A stretch of DNA of 64,000 nt from Cristatella mucedo (taxonomy: Eukaryota; Bryozoa; Phylactolaemata; Cristatellidae). Positions within the stretch are counted from its first letter, which is position 1. Each line of letters opens with the position of its first letter. The stretch is taken from positions 7,005,501-7,069,500 of the forward strand of contig WPIO01000012.1 in assembly GCA_009760855.2 (NCBI GenBank). Direction: 5' to 3'. The translations under genes were made by a program, and so were the position numbers. Of this stretch, positions 11,161 to 21,970 are shown piece after piece. The notes under the pieces are model-generated. The model saw only the letters and a program-made list of their open reading frames with translations, was not told the DNA's origin and did no database searches.

Positions 11161-11825
11161 GGCTCAATACCTACACAACAAACACTGAGTGGGCCTCGAA
11201 GCCTGGCACGTTGAACAGCTGTCCAGCCAAGCTGCCTACAACTGAAACGGCAGCCACATTTCTTCTAGATAACCGATTGCTCCTCAGGCACAGATTTGGT
11301 TATGTGCAGCATCTTCTTCTCTGGTAGTGTCATACGATGGTATAGCCTTGAAGATGGCAAAGCTTCACTGACAAAGGTCATCTTCTTTCCAACCTAAACT
11401 AGCAAGATCATTAGCAGGTGGTTGCTCCAGGACATCAAAGAACGTCATACAAATTTGAAGCTGCTTGACTAGTTTATTGTACAAACAGCATTTGTGTGGA
11501 AAAGTGCCAAGATTGGTGAAGCACAGCTGATGCTAAAGCCTCAATAACATAACAGTACAAAAGCCTTGTCAGCTTTTACTAGCTAGAATAGACTTAAGCA
11601 TGGTTGTGGTCAGAGTGACCACCCTTCCTAGTTATCTAATACTAGTGCATTAGGTCATTTACTGCATTAGCAAGTGGTGCACTGGTTAGCTGGAAAAAAG
11701 TGCATTTATGACAGTCAAGCTTGCGAACAGACGATGAAGCAGAGAAGGATTATGAGCAGCAGGTGGTGAGCAGGCTTTTGAGTAGTTCGATATAATTTGT
11801 GATATGTGTCATTTTTCCACGAATA

Positions 11826-12000
11826 CTAATAATAATAATAATAATAATGCACTTGATAAAGCACCCTCAGAGAACTCAATCTCGTTCTAGGCGCTTAACA
11901 TTTGCTGCAAAGGGAACCGCGATTGAATGGTGAGTAATATCATGCTTGATAAACAACATGAATAACATGGTTAGGGGTGCTATGCACAGGGCCAGCAATG
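11826..12000 (-). mobile_element. LINE family A 3' tail, minus strand
   Basis: AAT repeats followed by the reverse complement of the family-A 3' UTR (GCACTTGATAAAGC, TTTGCTGCAAAGGG, ATCATGCTTGATAAACA). Truncated within the 3' UTR. Confidence 0.85.
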
Positions 12001-12757
12001 CAAAAGTATACTAAATGAGTTCAGTACATCCAGTTACCAGTACAAGCATATATTACAGCTATCACAATTGCATTTAATAAATTACAAAAACATTTAGCAT
12101 TTAAGGTTTTCAACTGGCATAGTGGCTACAGCAAAAAAGAGAGTGAAATGGCAAAGGAGCCATTACTATCTCTACCATATATTATATATATATATTTAAT
12201 TCATTTGATTACAATATTACATATATCTACAATACCCATAGGACGAACCATATTTCTGCTATCGTATTAGCTGATGTCTCAACTGACTAACTTTATGATT
12301 CCCAACATGGCTAATAATATAAGTAAATATAAAACAATGCAGTATAATAACAGGCATGACTCAGCGATTGGCAAGAGGGCCCAGTCAACCTCTGCGGCTG
12401 AAACCTCAATATTGCTCAGTATCTACCTTCTCCAATGCCACGCTGCAGACTGCCCTTGTAATAAATCCTGCAGTAATAGCAGAATCTGGAATAATAAATC
12501 GGGTCCACTGAGATATTAATAAAACTAATAATGTAGCCATAAGAAAACTACATCTCTATCCAGGTGCATTACAGCTCACTACAAAAGAAGCAATAGTCAG
12601 ACATGCAAGTTGTCATGCTTTCACGAGCGTTCAAAAGCAAACAATCGCCGTCCTTAGACCGGCAGGCAAAAGCACGACAGAAGACATCCAGGACCTCTCC
12701 ACTGGTTAGTAACGTGCACTAAATCATTAAGAGGTAAGCATACAAAACACATTAAAA

Positions 12758-13120
12758 CTAGCAAGATAAGTTCCCTAGAGCACAGGGAAAGCAGAACAGG
12801 TATATCTTTAGCTGAGACCTAAATAATGCCAAATCATTGTAAGTAGGGACAAAAGCCAGAGGCCAGTTCCAGACTTTCGATGTACATGAACTGAAGGGCC
12901 GACCATAATAAGATTTTAAGATATTGCGATGAACTACGAGACGACTTGAAGTCGGTGAGCAGGTGGTGCAAGAGCAAACAGAAGGAGAAAGGAGGATGGA
13001 TATGTAGGCTGGTGCAAGGGAGTGAAGCAACCTATAGGCCAGATAGAGGACCTGGAAGACAACTGACGTTAAGACATAATCCGACGTTCCCATGAAAATA
13101 TTTACATAAATCTTGCATAA
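12758..13120 (-). mobile_element. LINE (family C-like) 3' coding fragment
   Basis: One open minus-strand frame with LAYRLLHSLAPAYIS and YYGRPFSSCTSKVWNWPL. This is the L2/CR1 C-terminal pattern (family A: LTFRSLHSMAPAYLSD and FGDRAFSSYAPKAWNFLP), but too different to be family A. Fragment upstream of AASS coding exon 1. Confidence 0.7.
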
Positions 13121-13691
13121 AAATCGAGATTTCACTTGGATAACCGATTATCAATAATTTGCCACTTTATCTGGTATCCATAATATACTACTGCTTTCTT
13201 GCCGGTCGTAAAGTTCAACTGCGTAATCGCAAGCAAAAGATTGCAACTAAGGCCTGCCTCACATTCAAAGTTCAACATAGCATAAATTATTACATCAGTA
13301 CTAAGAAATTAGATACAAACTCAGCACCATGGCTTAATTCTACCAACAATGCTGCATTTCAAAGCTGTTTATATCTCTTTCATCAGTAGTTTTCCATTTG
13401 AAAACAACACAGCTCTTGAGTTTATGAAAGATCATCGTGGTAGTGGATTGCGATCATCCTCAGTGGTTGTTCATGCTACATAGGTGTATGAGCATCGGAC
13501 ACATTGAGGGCAATTAATCATGTTCATCACATCGGCTTCAACTACTACTGATCAGCTGTTCAGGCTCGTAGTTACTAATAAGGAAATTCCTATACAAAAT
13601 TGAGTTTTTCCTGAAAACACACATATATTGGCATATTAGAAATTAGAAAATGAAGGTAATGGTCAGCTGTATAAAAAAACCTCATAATCAG

Positions 13692-13815
13692 TTAGCTATA
13701 ATAGCAATATAAGAGGCTACAACCTCTGCTCGGAGGGTAATACAAAATTGCCTGCTGAAGGACTCAAGCCCTCGACCTCGGTCGTGAAGTTCAAGAACCT
13801 TATCCCTAAGGTAAA
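13692..13815 (-). mobile_element. SINE-2-like fragment
   Basis: The minus strand carries CCTTAGGGATAAGGTTCTTG then ACGACCGAGGTCGAGGGCTTGAGTCC, a tRNA-like head with a degenerate B box, resembling SINE-2 at 7698 and 32238. Confidence 0.5.
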
Positions 13816-14789
13816 TGGAATCTTTCATGTTGTTCGGTTCGCACAGCAGAGAGCCAGCCGATGACCAACACCAACAGTTTATTATACGACGCAAGGAGCA
13901 GAGGGACGCACGATTCCCTTCGCCCCCTTTTCCCACTCTCCTCTCTCTCCTCGACTGCTGCTGTCCCCTGGTCGACCCCGACGATTCATCCAGGAGGACC
14001 ATAGCTGGGCATCGGCCGACCCTGACGGTGAATCCACCATCGGTTCACCAGGGGGTTACCGGCCTGTGTTCACGCCACATCTGCCATCCTAACGGAGAAG
14101 CTACATACCAGCTCTCTGCTGGCTAGTTGCCAGCAATATAGATGTGTCACGCGGGTTTAATTAAGATTGCAGCCGACTGGCAAAGATCACTATGTTAGCT
14201 TTAGATCTTGTGTGTAAAATTAGCCAGTACGCATAAGTTGCCGGACTATTATACACATTCTCGGTATTGCATTAGTTGGAACAGGCATACACCAGCATGC
14301 AGCCAAATTCAGTCAATTGGTTTGTACACTGCTTTCTAATATGAGTTCGACTGATTTCAACATGAAAATGAACTTACACAAGCGTACATCTATCAGGTCC
14401 GAAGATAAAGAGATCATTCAGATAGCCAGACGAATAACAAGCTCAAGTGATCGAATAACTATAGAAAGTGGGGAGCTCCGGCCGAAGCAGCAGGCCAGCA
14501 CCATTTAAGGCGAGACCGGCGCAATCTTGTTTCCATTATCAGAATAGACCAGCGCATAATATAAAAACTGAACGGGTTAAGGGCATGCTAACCCTAAAAC
14601 ACACGCTCTACCTATAACGCAAATGAACAAAGGCGATGCAGCGTAACGCCGAAACATCATATAGTAAACAACAAACGGCGGACTGAATGTGCAGCAGCAG
14701 TAAGCGTACAATGCAGGAGACGATCACTCCAGCTCCAGGATTGCAATTAGCAAGTTTAGGCAATAAAAATCGAGTGCACGGCACAATAC

Positions 14790-14960
14790 CTTACGACCAG
14801 CAGCGACACGCACGCAACGCTACCAGCTCATGACTAGATTGACGACCGCCGCCCCCGAAATGAACCAATGGAAAACCGAGCCAGGACGCGCCGAGTATCG
14901 GCCTTGGCCATCGCTCGGTAGTGGCTCATAGCTCTGCGGCCTTTTGTACCTGTTCACGTC
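14790..14960 (-). promoter_or_regulatory. AASS: Candidate AASS promoter and non-coding first exon
   Basis: CpG-dense patch in otherwise CpG-poor sequence, containing a CCAAT box (plus strand, near 14865). On the minus strand CTGCTGGTCGTAAG ends at 14790 before GTATTG, a usable donor. The first coding exon has an acceptor only 10 bases before its ATG, so an upstream 5' UTR exon must exist. This is the best candidate within reach. No TATA box seen. Confidence 0.4.
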
Positions 14961-15454
14961 GGTAGAAAGCATTTAAACAATGCACCCATTATTTAAACAG
15001 CTCACTTGTAAGACCAGTATTCATTACCGAGAATAAAAGTGTTTGCTTCGACTCTTGAGTGCGGCAGGGTATGAATGCATCCGGAAGCTAACCAGCTTCC
15101 ACGCCCTGTCCGTCCAATTGGCTACCAAGCAGTCGACTAGGCTCTGGAATACGATTGCAGGTTGCTTTTCAGACATTACTAAAGGACACGGCGCTGATTA
15201 TCAGATTGTTCAGTTAAGTCTCCGCAAATTTACAAAGTTACTACTCAGACCGAGCCCCTTGTTGACAGTGACCTCACCGAAGTTCACCCAGAGCTCGAAT
15301 GTCGGGATTGCTCATAACCTGCAACGAATCTGGACTTGGTTCACTGTCGGCAGTTAGTGGGGAAGCTCGATCATGCATTATCGTTGGTATCGCAGGTAAC
15401 TCGCAAGTCCTTGGGGTCATTTATTAATAATACTAATAATATATGTATCAAGTA

Positions 15455-15900
15455 AATTATTATTATTATTTCGCCCTCAGTGAACTGAATCTCTCTTTAG
15501 GCACTTTACAGGTGCTGCACATAAAGCATTACCAAACGTTTGGTGGCGACATCCTCAAGCAGCAGGCATAGTTTAAGTACATATATGCACACGAAGGACG
15601 AATCACAAAGACCCATCCAATGATGTGATTAACAGGCGCGTCTTAAGCTTCTTTTTAAATGTCGTCATATCATGGGTCGTAGCGACGTGCGTCGGTGGTG
15701 AGTTCCAGGCTCATTTAATTAAGAAATCGAGTAAGTCTTCCTGCTAGCAAGGAACGCTCTGATTGTCATGTCCACTGTGCTTCGTACGCAAACCAATTTG
15801 AGCAAGAATTGGGTTTAAGTTACCACGAATTATCAGTACAAAAAGTTATCAAAACAAGATCCTTGCTCTGCCGACTTTAGCCGAATTGCTAAACGCTCTC
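15455..15900 (-). mobile_element. LINE family A 3' part, decayed
   Basis: ATT repeats, then the reverse complement of the tail (CGCCCTCAGTGAACTGAATC, TTTACAGGTGCTGCA), then the region encoding the RSPDLTTFKRNLK-like end (CTTCTTTTTAAATGTCG) and the GSELQ-like block GAGTTCCAGGC. 5' end unclear. Confidence 0.7.
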
Positions 15901-15959
15901 ATTCGTTGCGACAGTCATCAGTGTTGATTTTCGTCCATCTGCACAGCGATCTCCAAGTC

Positions 15960-17830
15960 AAAATTACGCTAGCTGGAGAATGTGCCAAAGACGGTGACCT
16001 AACCAGGATGTAGCGACCAAGTGATTTTGTTTCGTTGATTTGGGATTATGTTTTTAAGTTAGGACCAGTGTTTGTTTTCCTGTAAAGGCTCAATTGCATC
16101 AGAAATACGTAAACATTTCGCTCAAGAGTCTTTATCTCCCGTACTTGGACTGATCAAAGGATAGTAATCCGGTCTGTTAATTCAGAACAGTGCTGGGTTG
16201 CTTTTCAGCTTCAGTTAATAACAGCCTATTTGTTCGAGATCACTGGAACTACTGTGCTCATTATAGAAATGTATTCGATCGAAGCCCGTGTTTATGATAA
16301 AGCCAGTCTCATCTTATTTAATTTAACCGGCAGTATGATGCTGATGTTTCTAGCATTTAACTCCGGAGTCTTGAGTCATTCAGTACGCAACAAGGCCTCT
16401 CAATAGTGAGAACAAATGTAGATGCACTATGCGGCTGCTGGGTGGTCCCTGGCAGTGGATCGGCAGCTCAAAAGTACAAATTAGGGGACGATAGCTCCCG
16501 CGAAGGCCGGCGGACAGGCAGAAGTATGGAGCAAGCGAGGATTTGTCAAATGACCCTCACGGTAATTGACTTTCTCTAGCTGGCTGCTAGATTGAGGCTT
16601 CAGCACCTAGATGTACAGCGTGGGAGCTGACCCCTACAATAGACAATAGTAGCCACAGAGCATCTGCTGTGGCAGTTCGGGGGAGACATACTCCAGCGCT
16701 CAGTAGAACCATAACTATTGCCACGGCTTGAAGACTGCCAGCAAAACTAGTGCAATTTAGGAAGTCGTCGGAACAAGTTTAAATAACCTACTAGCAATAT
16801 TATTAGCTTAATTTCAATTTGACTTTATGTACTGGTAACGTTACCGAGTAGCAGTTGGATTCTTCAGATACTAACTTTGTGGAAAGGTTTGCTCCCTGTC
16901 GCCTAAGAAATAGTTACCTTCTTACCATCGCTATATTTTCCGAACTAGTTATACATGATAATTACACTCGGCTGGAACCAGTCTACTTCAAACAAGGGGC
17001 ATTATATTCAGTAGGCAATGGTTCAACCCAAAATTTCAGCAATGCTGATCTCATTCTTTCACACTGAAATAAGCTGGCGGGTCTATCAGTGCCCGTGTGT
17101 GGGTCAACCGGGCTGCCCCCTAGCCGACATTGTATTTCCCAGAAGGTCCAACGCAGGAGTCGGCTGACGCCCTGCATGCTGCTGCCTTTGGCTAGCTGCC
17201 GGCTCAGGTTAGCTAATGTAATGCTCAGGCTAGCACTGCCAGTTCGGGTCTTGCAACCATAATCGTCACTAGCTCCTCCCTCTTTCTGCCTGTCCTCCGG
17301 CCTGTGTGGACGCTATTATCTCTATTATACGGAGCAGCCGACCCGACACGACCACCCAGCAGCCATGTACTGCCACTAGGTCTGTTTGTGGAAACACACG
17401 CGATTATAAAACTCGTGTTCGATCTTAATTTCCTTCGTGCGAAGTTGTAGGTAATACACTCAATTCAATATTGCTAACTAAACGTAGGTTAACATTCGTC
17501 AAGTGAAGGCACCTCATCATTGATTACTGATGATGCATAATTGCGTCGACAGAACAGCCAAAAACCACCGGTTTCTCTGGCAGTCCCATCCTTGCATACA
17601 AAGGCTCTTGACGACAGAAGATTTAGCCAAGGTCCAGGTGTGCAAAAGTCACTTTACTACTCATCTACCTTTCCTCCAGGTGCGTACTGTAGTACCCGTT
17701 AATCCTATACTGCTTGACTGTCCTGACTTTACTAAGCAATCCTTAATTCTTTTTATTCCGTGAGATGACGTTTGTGGGCACCCTGTACCTGCCGAAATCC
17801 GAGTGTGCTATGAATGCTTTAGATAATTGA
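15960..17830. other. Intergenic, nothing recognised
   Basis: Short open frames on both strands, none with a recognisable domain, splice context or unusual composition. No repeat family identified. A moderately CpG-rich stretch lies at about 17080-17350 with no exon that I can support. Confidence 0.5.
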
Positions 17831-17837
17831 CCAGCGT

Positions 17838-17890
17838 TACACCCATTCGCAGTCATGTTTTACGGAGCTACAAACTGAGGTACAGGTATC
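17838..17890 (+). mobile_element. LINE family B tail fragment
   Basis: GCGTTACACCCATTCGCAGT then TTTTACGGAGCTACAAACTG parallels the family-B 3' end CGTAACACCCACATAGTC and ACTTTGTGGAGTTACAGACG near 31515-31555. Confidence 0.55.
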
Positions 17891-19026
17891 ACACTCACCC
17901 ACGTTTACCAGCACACCTGCATACCGACATAAACCAACATATACACCTTTACATATATAAATAAACCTGTCCATACATATCTATGCCACTGACCATGGAT
18001 GACTTCTCAGACTTGAGTGGACTGATGAATCGCAGCTCACCATTTTCATAACCTGTAGGAAAGCTATTGTGAAGCAGTGCATTAATGAAGCATTGCATGC
18101 GATGATCGCCTTCAGAAGACAGCCAAGTTCAGCCATGGTGGGTGATGGTATAGGGCTGTTCCACTGCAGCCAGTACCAACAATCTCATCACAGAGAAGCC
18201 ATTATTAACCATCATAAATACTCGGGCCATACAAACTGTTTCCAAGTGCAATGGCGCTGAGAAGGCTAGATTTCATACAGCAACAAGAGGAGGTCCTAAA
18301 TCCAACAAATTATCAGTAAGAATTTTCTGTAAACAGTCCATATCACTGGTAACGTTCACTGCTTTGCCATGGCCAGGAAGAGTAAAGAACCCAATCGAAA
18401 ACTTTTGGTATGCAGTAGGCAAACTTATCGGACTACTAGGCCATTTCACGAGGTAAGGCACACGAGGCAAGAAGAAACCACGCTCACTCAGCTGGGCGGC
18501 AGGGTGGGAGTGACAACAAGAACAAACGAGCAGCCGCAGCAGACGTGCAAAGCATTATACAGGTAGACATTTATTATCCCTCCCTGGGATAATAAATCCT
18601 CCCTTATCAGGCGCTTCTGTTTCGCAGAAACCCCTGACATCAGCTCTAAAATTAACCACAGCTTGAAGCCACAAAATTAGCCACAGCTTGAACTGCAACA
18701 TGCAGTAATGACGTGAAACAATATCATGAGACTTCAATTAGGCAGGATCCAACAATAAATAGAGGGTATTAGGCTGGACTGGAGTACTAGCTAGGCAGTA
18801 TCTGGCCTAAAGGCCGGAGTTAGCCGACCTCTGCTTTTGAGGAACATGTTAGCATCGGCAGCTACTGGCATCACCTCAAGAAATTCTTATTTACGGTTCT
18901 ATGTCAATGCTGGCACAAAACTGCTGCTACATTGGTAGGCACTTTCTTTTTAAGCAGCAACGAATCCATAGCTGCAGAGGCTATGGAAATGCATCTATTC
19001 CAGGGCTTAAATAACTGACACTGGGT

Positions 19027-19028
<2 letters not shown>

Positions 19029-19117
<89 letters not shown>
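19029..19117. repeat. (AC)n microsatellite
   Basis: About 44 uninterrupted AC units. Apparent Val-Cys repeat frames across it are artefacts. Confidence 0.98.
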
Positions 19118-19120
<3 letters not shown>

Positions 19121-20359
19121 CTGTATATGTGTTGGTATTTATAAGTAAATATGAATATACCTATATAGAGGTACATGTACATAAATACATTTTTCAAATT
19201 ATACAAAATCATGTAGGTTCATTTGTCATTTCAGAATGTGGAAGGCACTGAAGTCAATTGCATAGGGGCCTTACCAATATTTCCAACAGCCTGATGACAG
19301 CATGTAACCATAGACCTTTGAAATAGCACGAGGGCAAAAGCGTTCAGTGAATAGTGAAATGTGTAGAAGAGATAGCCATAAAGAGGTAAACTGCATAGCT
19401 AGGTGATGTAATTGAATTATGGGTGCTTATTCGTGCGGCATATACCACAGTTGCAGCACTATCCAGTCAGAAGCCTTGCAAGTTGTTTCGTGTTCAACAG
19501 CACACACCTTTTTTAATTAGCTGTCACACAAATCAAGAAGTGTAAAGTTATAACAGAAAATATGCTGAATAAAGCAGGAGTGCCAAGCCTTATAAAGAAT
19601 ACTGGTTTGTTGTCAGTTGACCAAATGCTTTTGGAATCTTGATGTCTTTATAACTAATAAAAACTAGGTTTAGTCTCCAACACAGCTATTTTCGGAGCCA
19701 TGGATTGCATAGCCAACTACTGAAGTCAAGAAATATTCAGTTTCTTTCCCCCCCCCCCGAACAGCAGTGTATACAGCTATGTACAGATATTCATACAATA
19801 ACAAACGAGGATGACATAGATGGCGAGGCAAACAAGTAAATTATTTCTTCCAAGCTTCATTCTTGTATTCCCATCTCCGTGAGAGAGTCTATACCCAGCA
19901 CTTACTCCATCGAAACACTGGTATGTTCTGAAACATGACATGGATAGCTTCTGGACTATTAAGAAGCATTCCACATATACCGATGCAAGTTCTGATTTGA
20001 ATCTCTTAACATTTCTGAAACTAATTGTAACTTGCGCAATATATTTTCAATTATACAGCCATTTGAGTGCCATGCTTTCTGATGCCCATGCAACTAGTCC
20101 AAAGTGCTAATCATTGTAGCTTAATGGTCTTAATCACCGAATCCATCTGTGACTCCACGATGGCAGTAATCTGCAAAAGAATGGCGAAATTCGCCTTATG
20201 AAAGGAAACGAATAATATCGTACAACTGAGCAGAATTAATAGAAAGCTGCCTGCCATACCTCAACACAACTAGCAGGATTGTGCGACCCATGAAAAACAT
20301 GTGAAGCTACCAGAAAGACACTAAATATTGACCCAATATCATTAAGACAGATGATTCAG

Positions 20360-21122
20360 CCTGGAGCTTGGAAACCAACGAATCACGAAACCTCAAGACC
20401 ATTGACATCGATGCTGTTCGTGCAAAAATATCTGCTTCACCTCTGCTGCTCAATCCCCCTTCCGACCAATCATCATTGGTAGATTGCTACAATACGACAC
20501 TGTGCACCCTCGCCCACAGGCATTTAGTTTACCAGACATTAAACTAGCTAGATCTACTAAGCACAAGCTTGAAAAAACATACACAAGATCATGACTGACT
20601 GTCCATCGAAAGGCATAAGAGGAATACTATAGATCGTATCAATCGATTCTAGCAAAGGCCAAGTCTAGCTTCCATAAAAAAAACATTGTTGAATCACAGA
20701 TGCACAATCCAAAAATGCTAATGTCGACGATCAACCATCTCCTCAACCGCTCCCAGGTTAGCTCCTTACCTAGTGATCCTGTGATGATCTAGCTAATCGT
20801 TTCTACAGCTTCTTTGTCAAAACCACATTTAAAAGACCACATTTAAAAGGAACTTAAAGACACACATTTAGGACAGCATTTAGTGGGTTCCTGTGATTCG
20901 TCCTTCATGTGCTTACGCGTGCTGACACCGTGCATGCTGCCACTAACCACACTTGCATGCTGACCCTGTGCATGTCACCCCTAACCATGTTATTCTTGTT
21001 GCTTATTGAGCATGCTACCACTAACCGTTCAATCGTGCTTCCTTTTCAGCCAATGTAAAGTCCCTAGAAAAAGATTGAGTTCTATGAGGGCACTATATCA
21101 AATACATTGTTATTTTTATCAT
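20360..21122 (+). mobile_element. LINE family A, 5' region fused to 3' tail
   Basis: The first about 430 bp correspond to the region upstream of the RT core; a broken frame reads YRSYQSILAKAKSSFHKK, as in the minus-strand copy at 27885-28180. Near 20830 it jumps to the extreme C-terminus and 3' UTR (GGACAGCATTTAGTGGGTTC) and ends in a TTATT tail. The RT core is deleted. One of only three copies here that show the 5' linker region. Confidence 0.75.
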
Positions 21123-21193
21123 TAAAAAAGCTTCCACATACCAAACTGATACACTTCACTTGCACACATCGAGCATGCATGTGCGAACACATG

Positions 21194-21304
<111 letters not shown>

Positions 21305-21489
21305 AACGTGGGTCTTAGTCTACTGGTATACACGTAGCACTTCATAACTGAGGACATGAGTTCTAGTCGTAGGAGAGGCAATTATATATTGCCCACTGCA
21401 AGCAGGGCGATAGCCCCTAATGCCCTTCTGCTATTGCTATATTATATTCTTTTCCTATATTACAGGCGCTTGAATCAGCTGACAATTTC

Positions 21490-21690
21490 ATTCCAAATGC
21501 ACAACACACATACATAGGTGTCCACATGCACGAACACACATACACCAGTATGTACATTTGCACCCACACACAAACCAATATACACTTGCACTCAAACAAA
21601 TACATATACAGACACAAGCACACACAAAAACACAAACACGAAAATACACAAATACATACAGCACGTATGCAAAGACATACAAACATATAC
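21490..21690. repeat. Degenerate CA/TACA-rich tract
   Basis: Imperfect ACACA/ACATA units immediately 3' of the PMF1 stop codon. Overlapping open frames on both strands are low complexity. Confidence 0.7.
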
Positions 21691-21726
21691 CAATGCTGTG
21701 TGTGCTTCCTGCCTGATTCAAATTGG

Positions 21727-21970
21727 CTATAACCCTAATTGTATGCCCAGAATGCAAGCACTTGCTCCAACCTCATTGAGACCACGGGCGATAGCAGTTG
21801 CTGCATCTTGCACGGCAGCCAGTTGGCCATGCATATCGACAAGCTGTCGCTCCAGATGCTCGTTCTCAGCTAAGATCGAAACCAGCTCGCATTGCAGCCT
21901 CGAGCGGTGCTGCTCCTTGCTGGCAGCTACATGGTCGCACAGGTCGTCGGTGGCATCGCCACTGGGTCGC
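21727..21970 (-). CDS. PMF1: PMF1 exon 4 (terminal)
   Basis: Acceptor CATCTTTTGTAATAG ending at 21971 completes Trp and continues RPSGDATDDLCDHVA, then a heptad-rich segment to the stop at 21727-21729. An upstream acceptor, TGTGTTCAG ending at 21998, is also in frame and would insert nine residues (with a CIFC motif) between Trp and Arg. Confidence 0.82.

Noticed and set aside
10894-11327. Plus-strand frames over the AASS first coding exon
   Set aside because: Antisense shadows of a GC-rich exon. The minus-strand reading has clear AASS homology.
15043-15357. 104-codon plus-strand frame near the CpG-rich patch as a divergent gene
   Set aside because: No recognisable domain or splice structure. 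Length is within chance for this composition.
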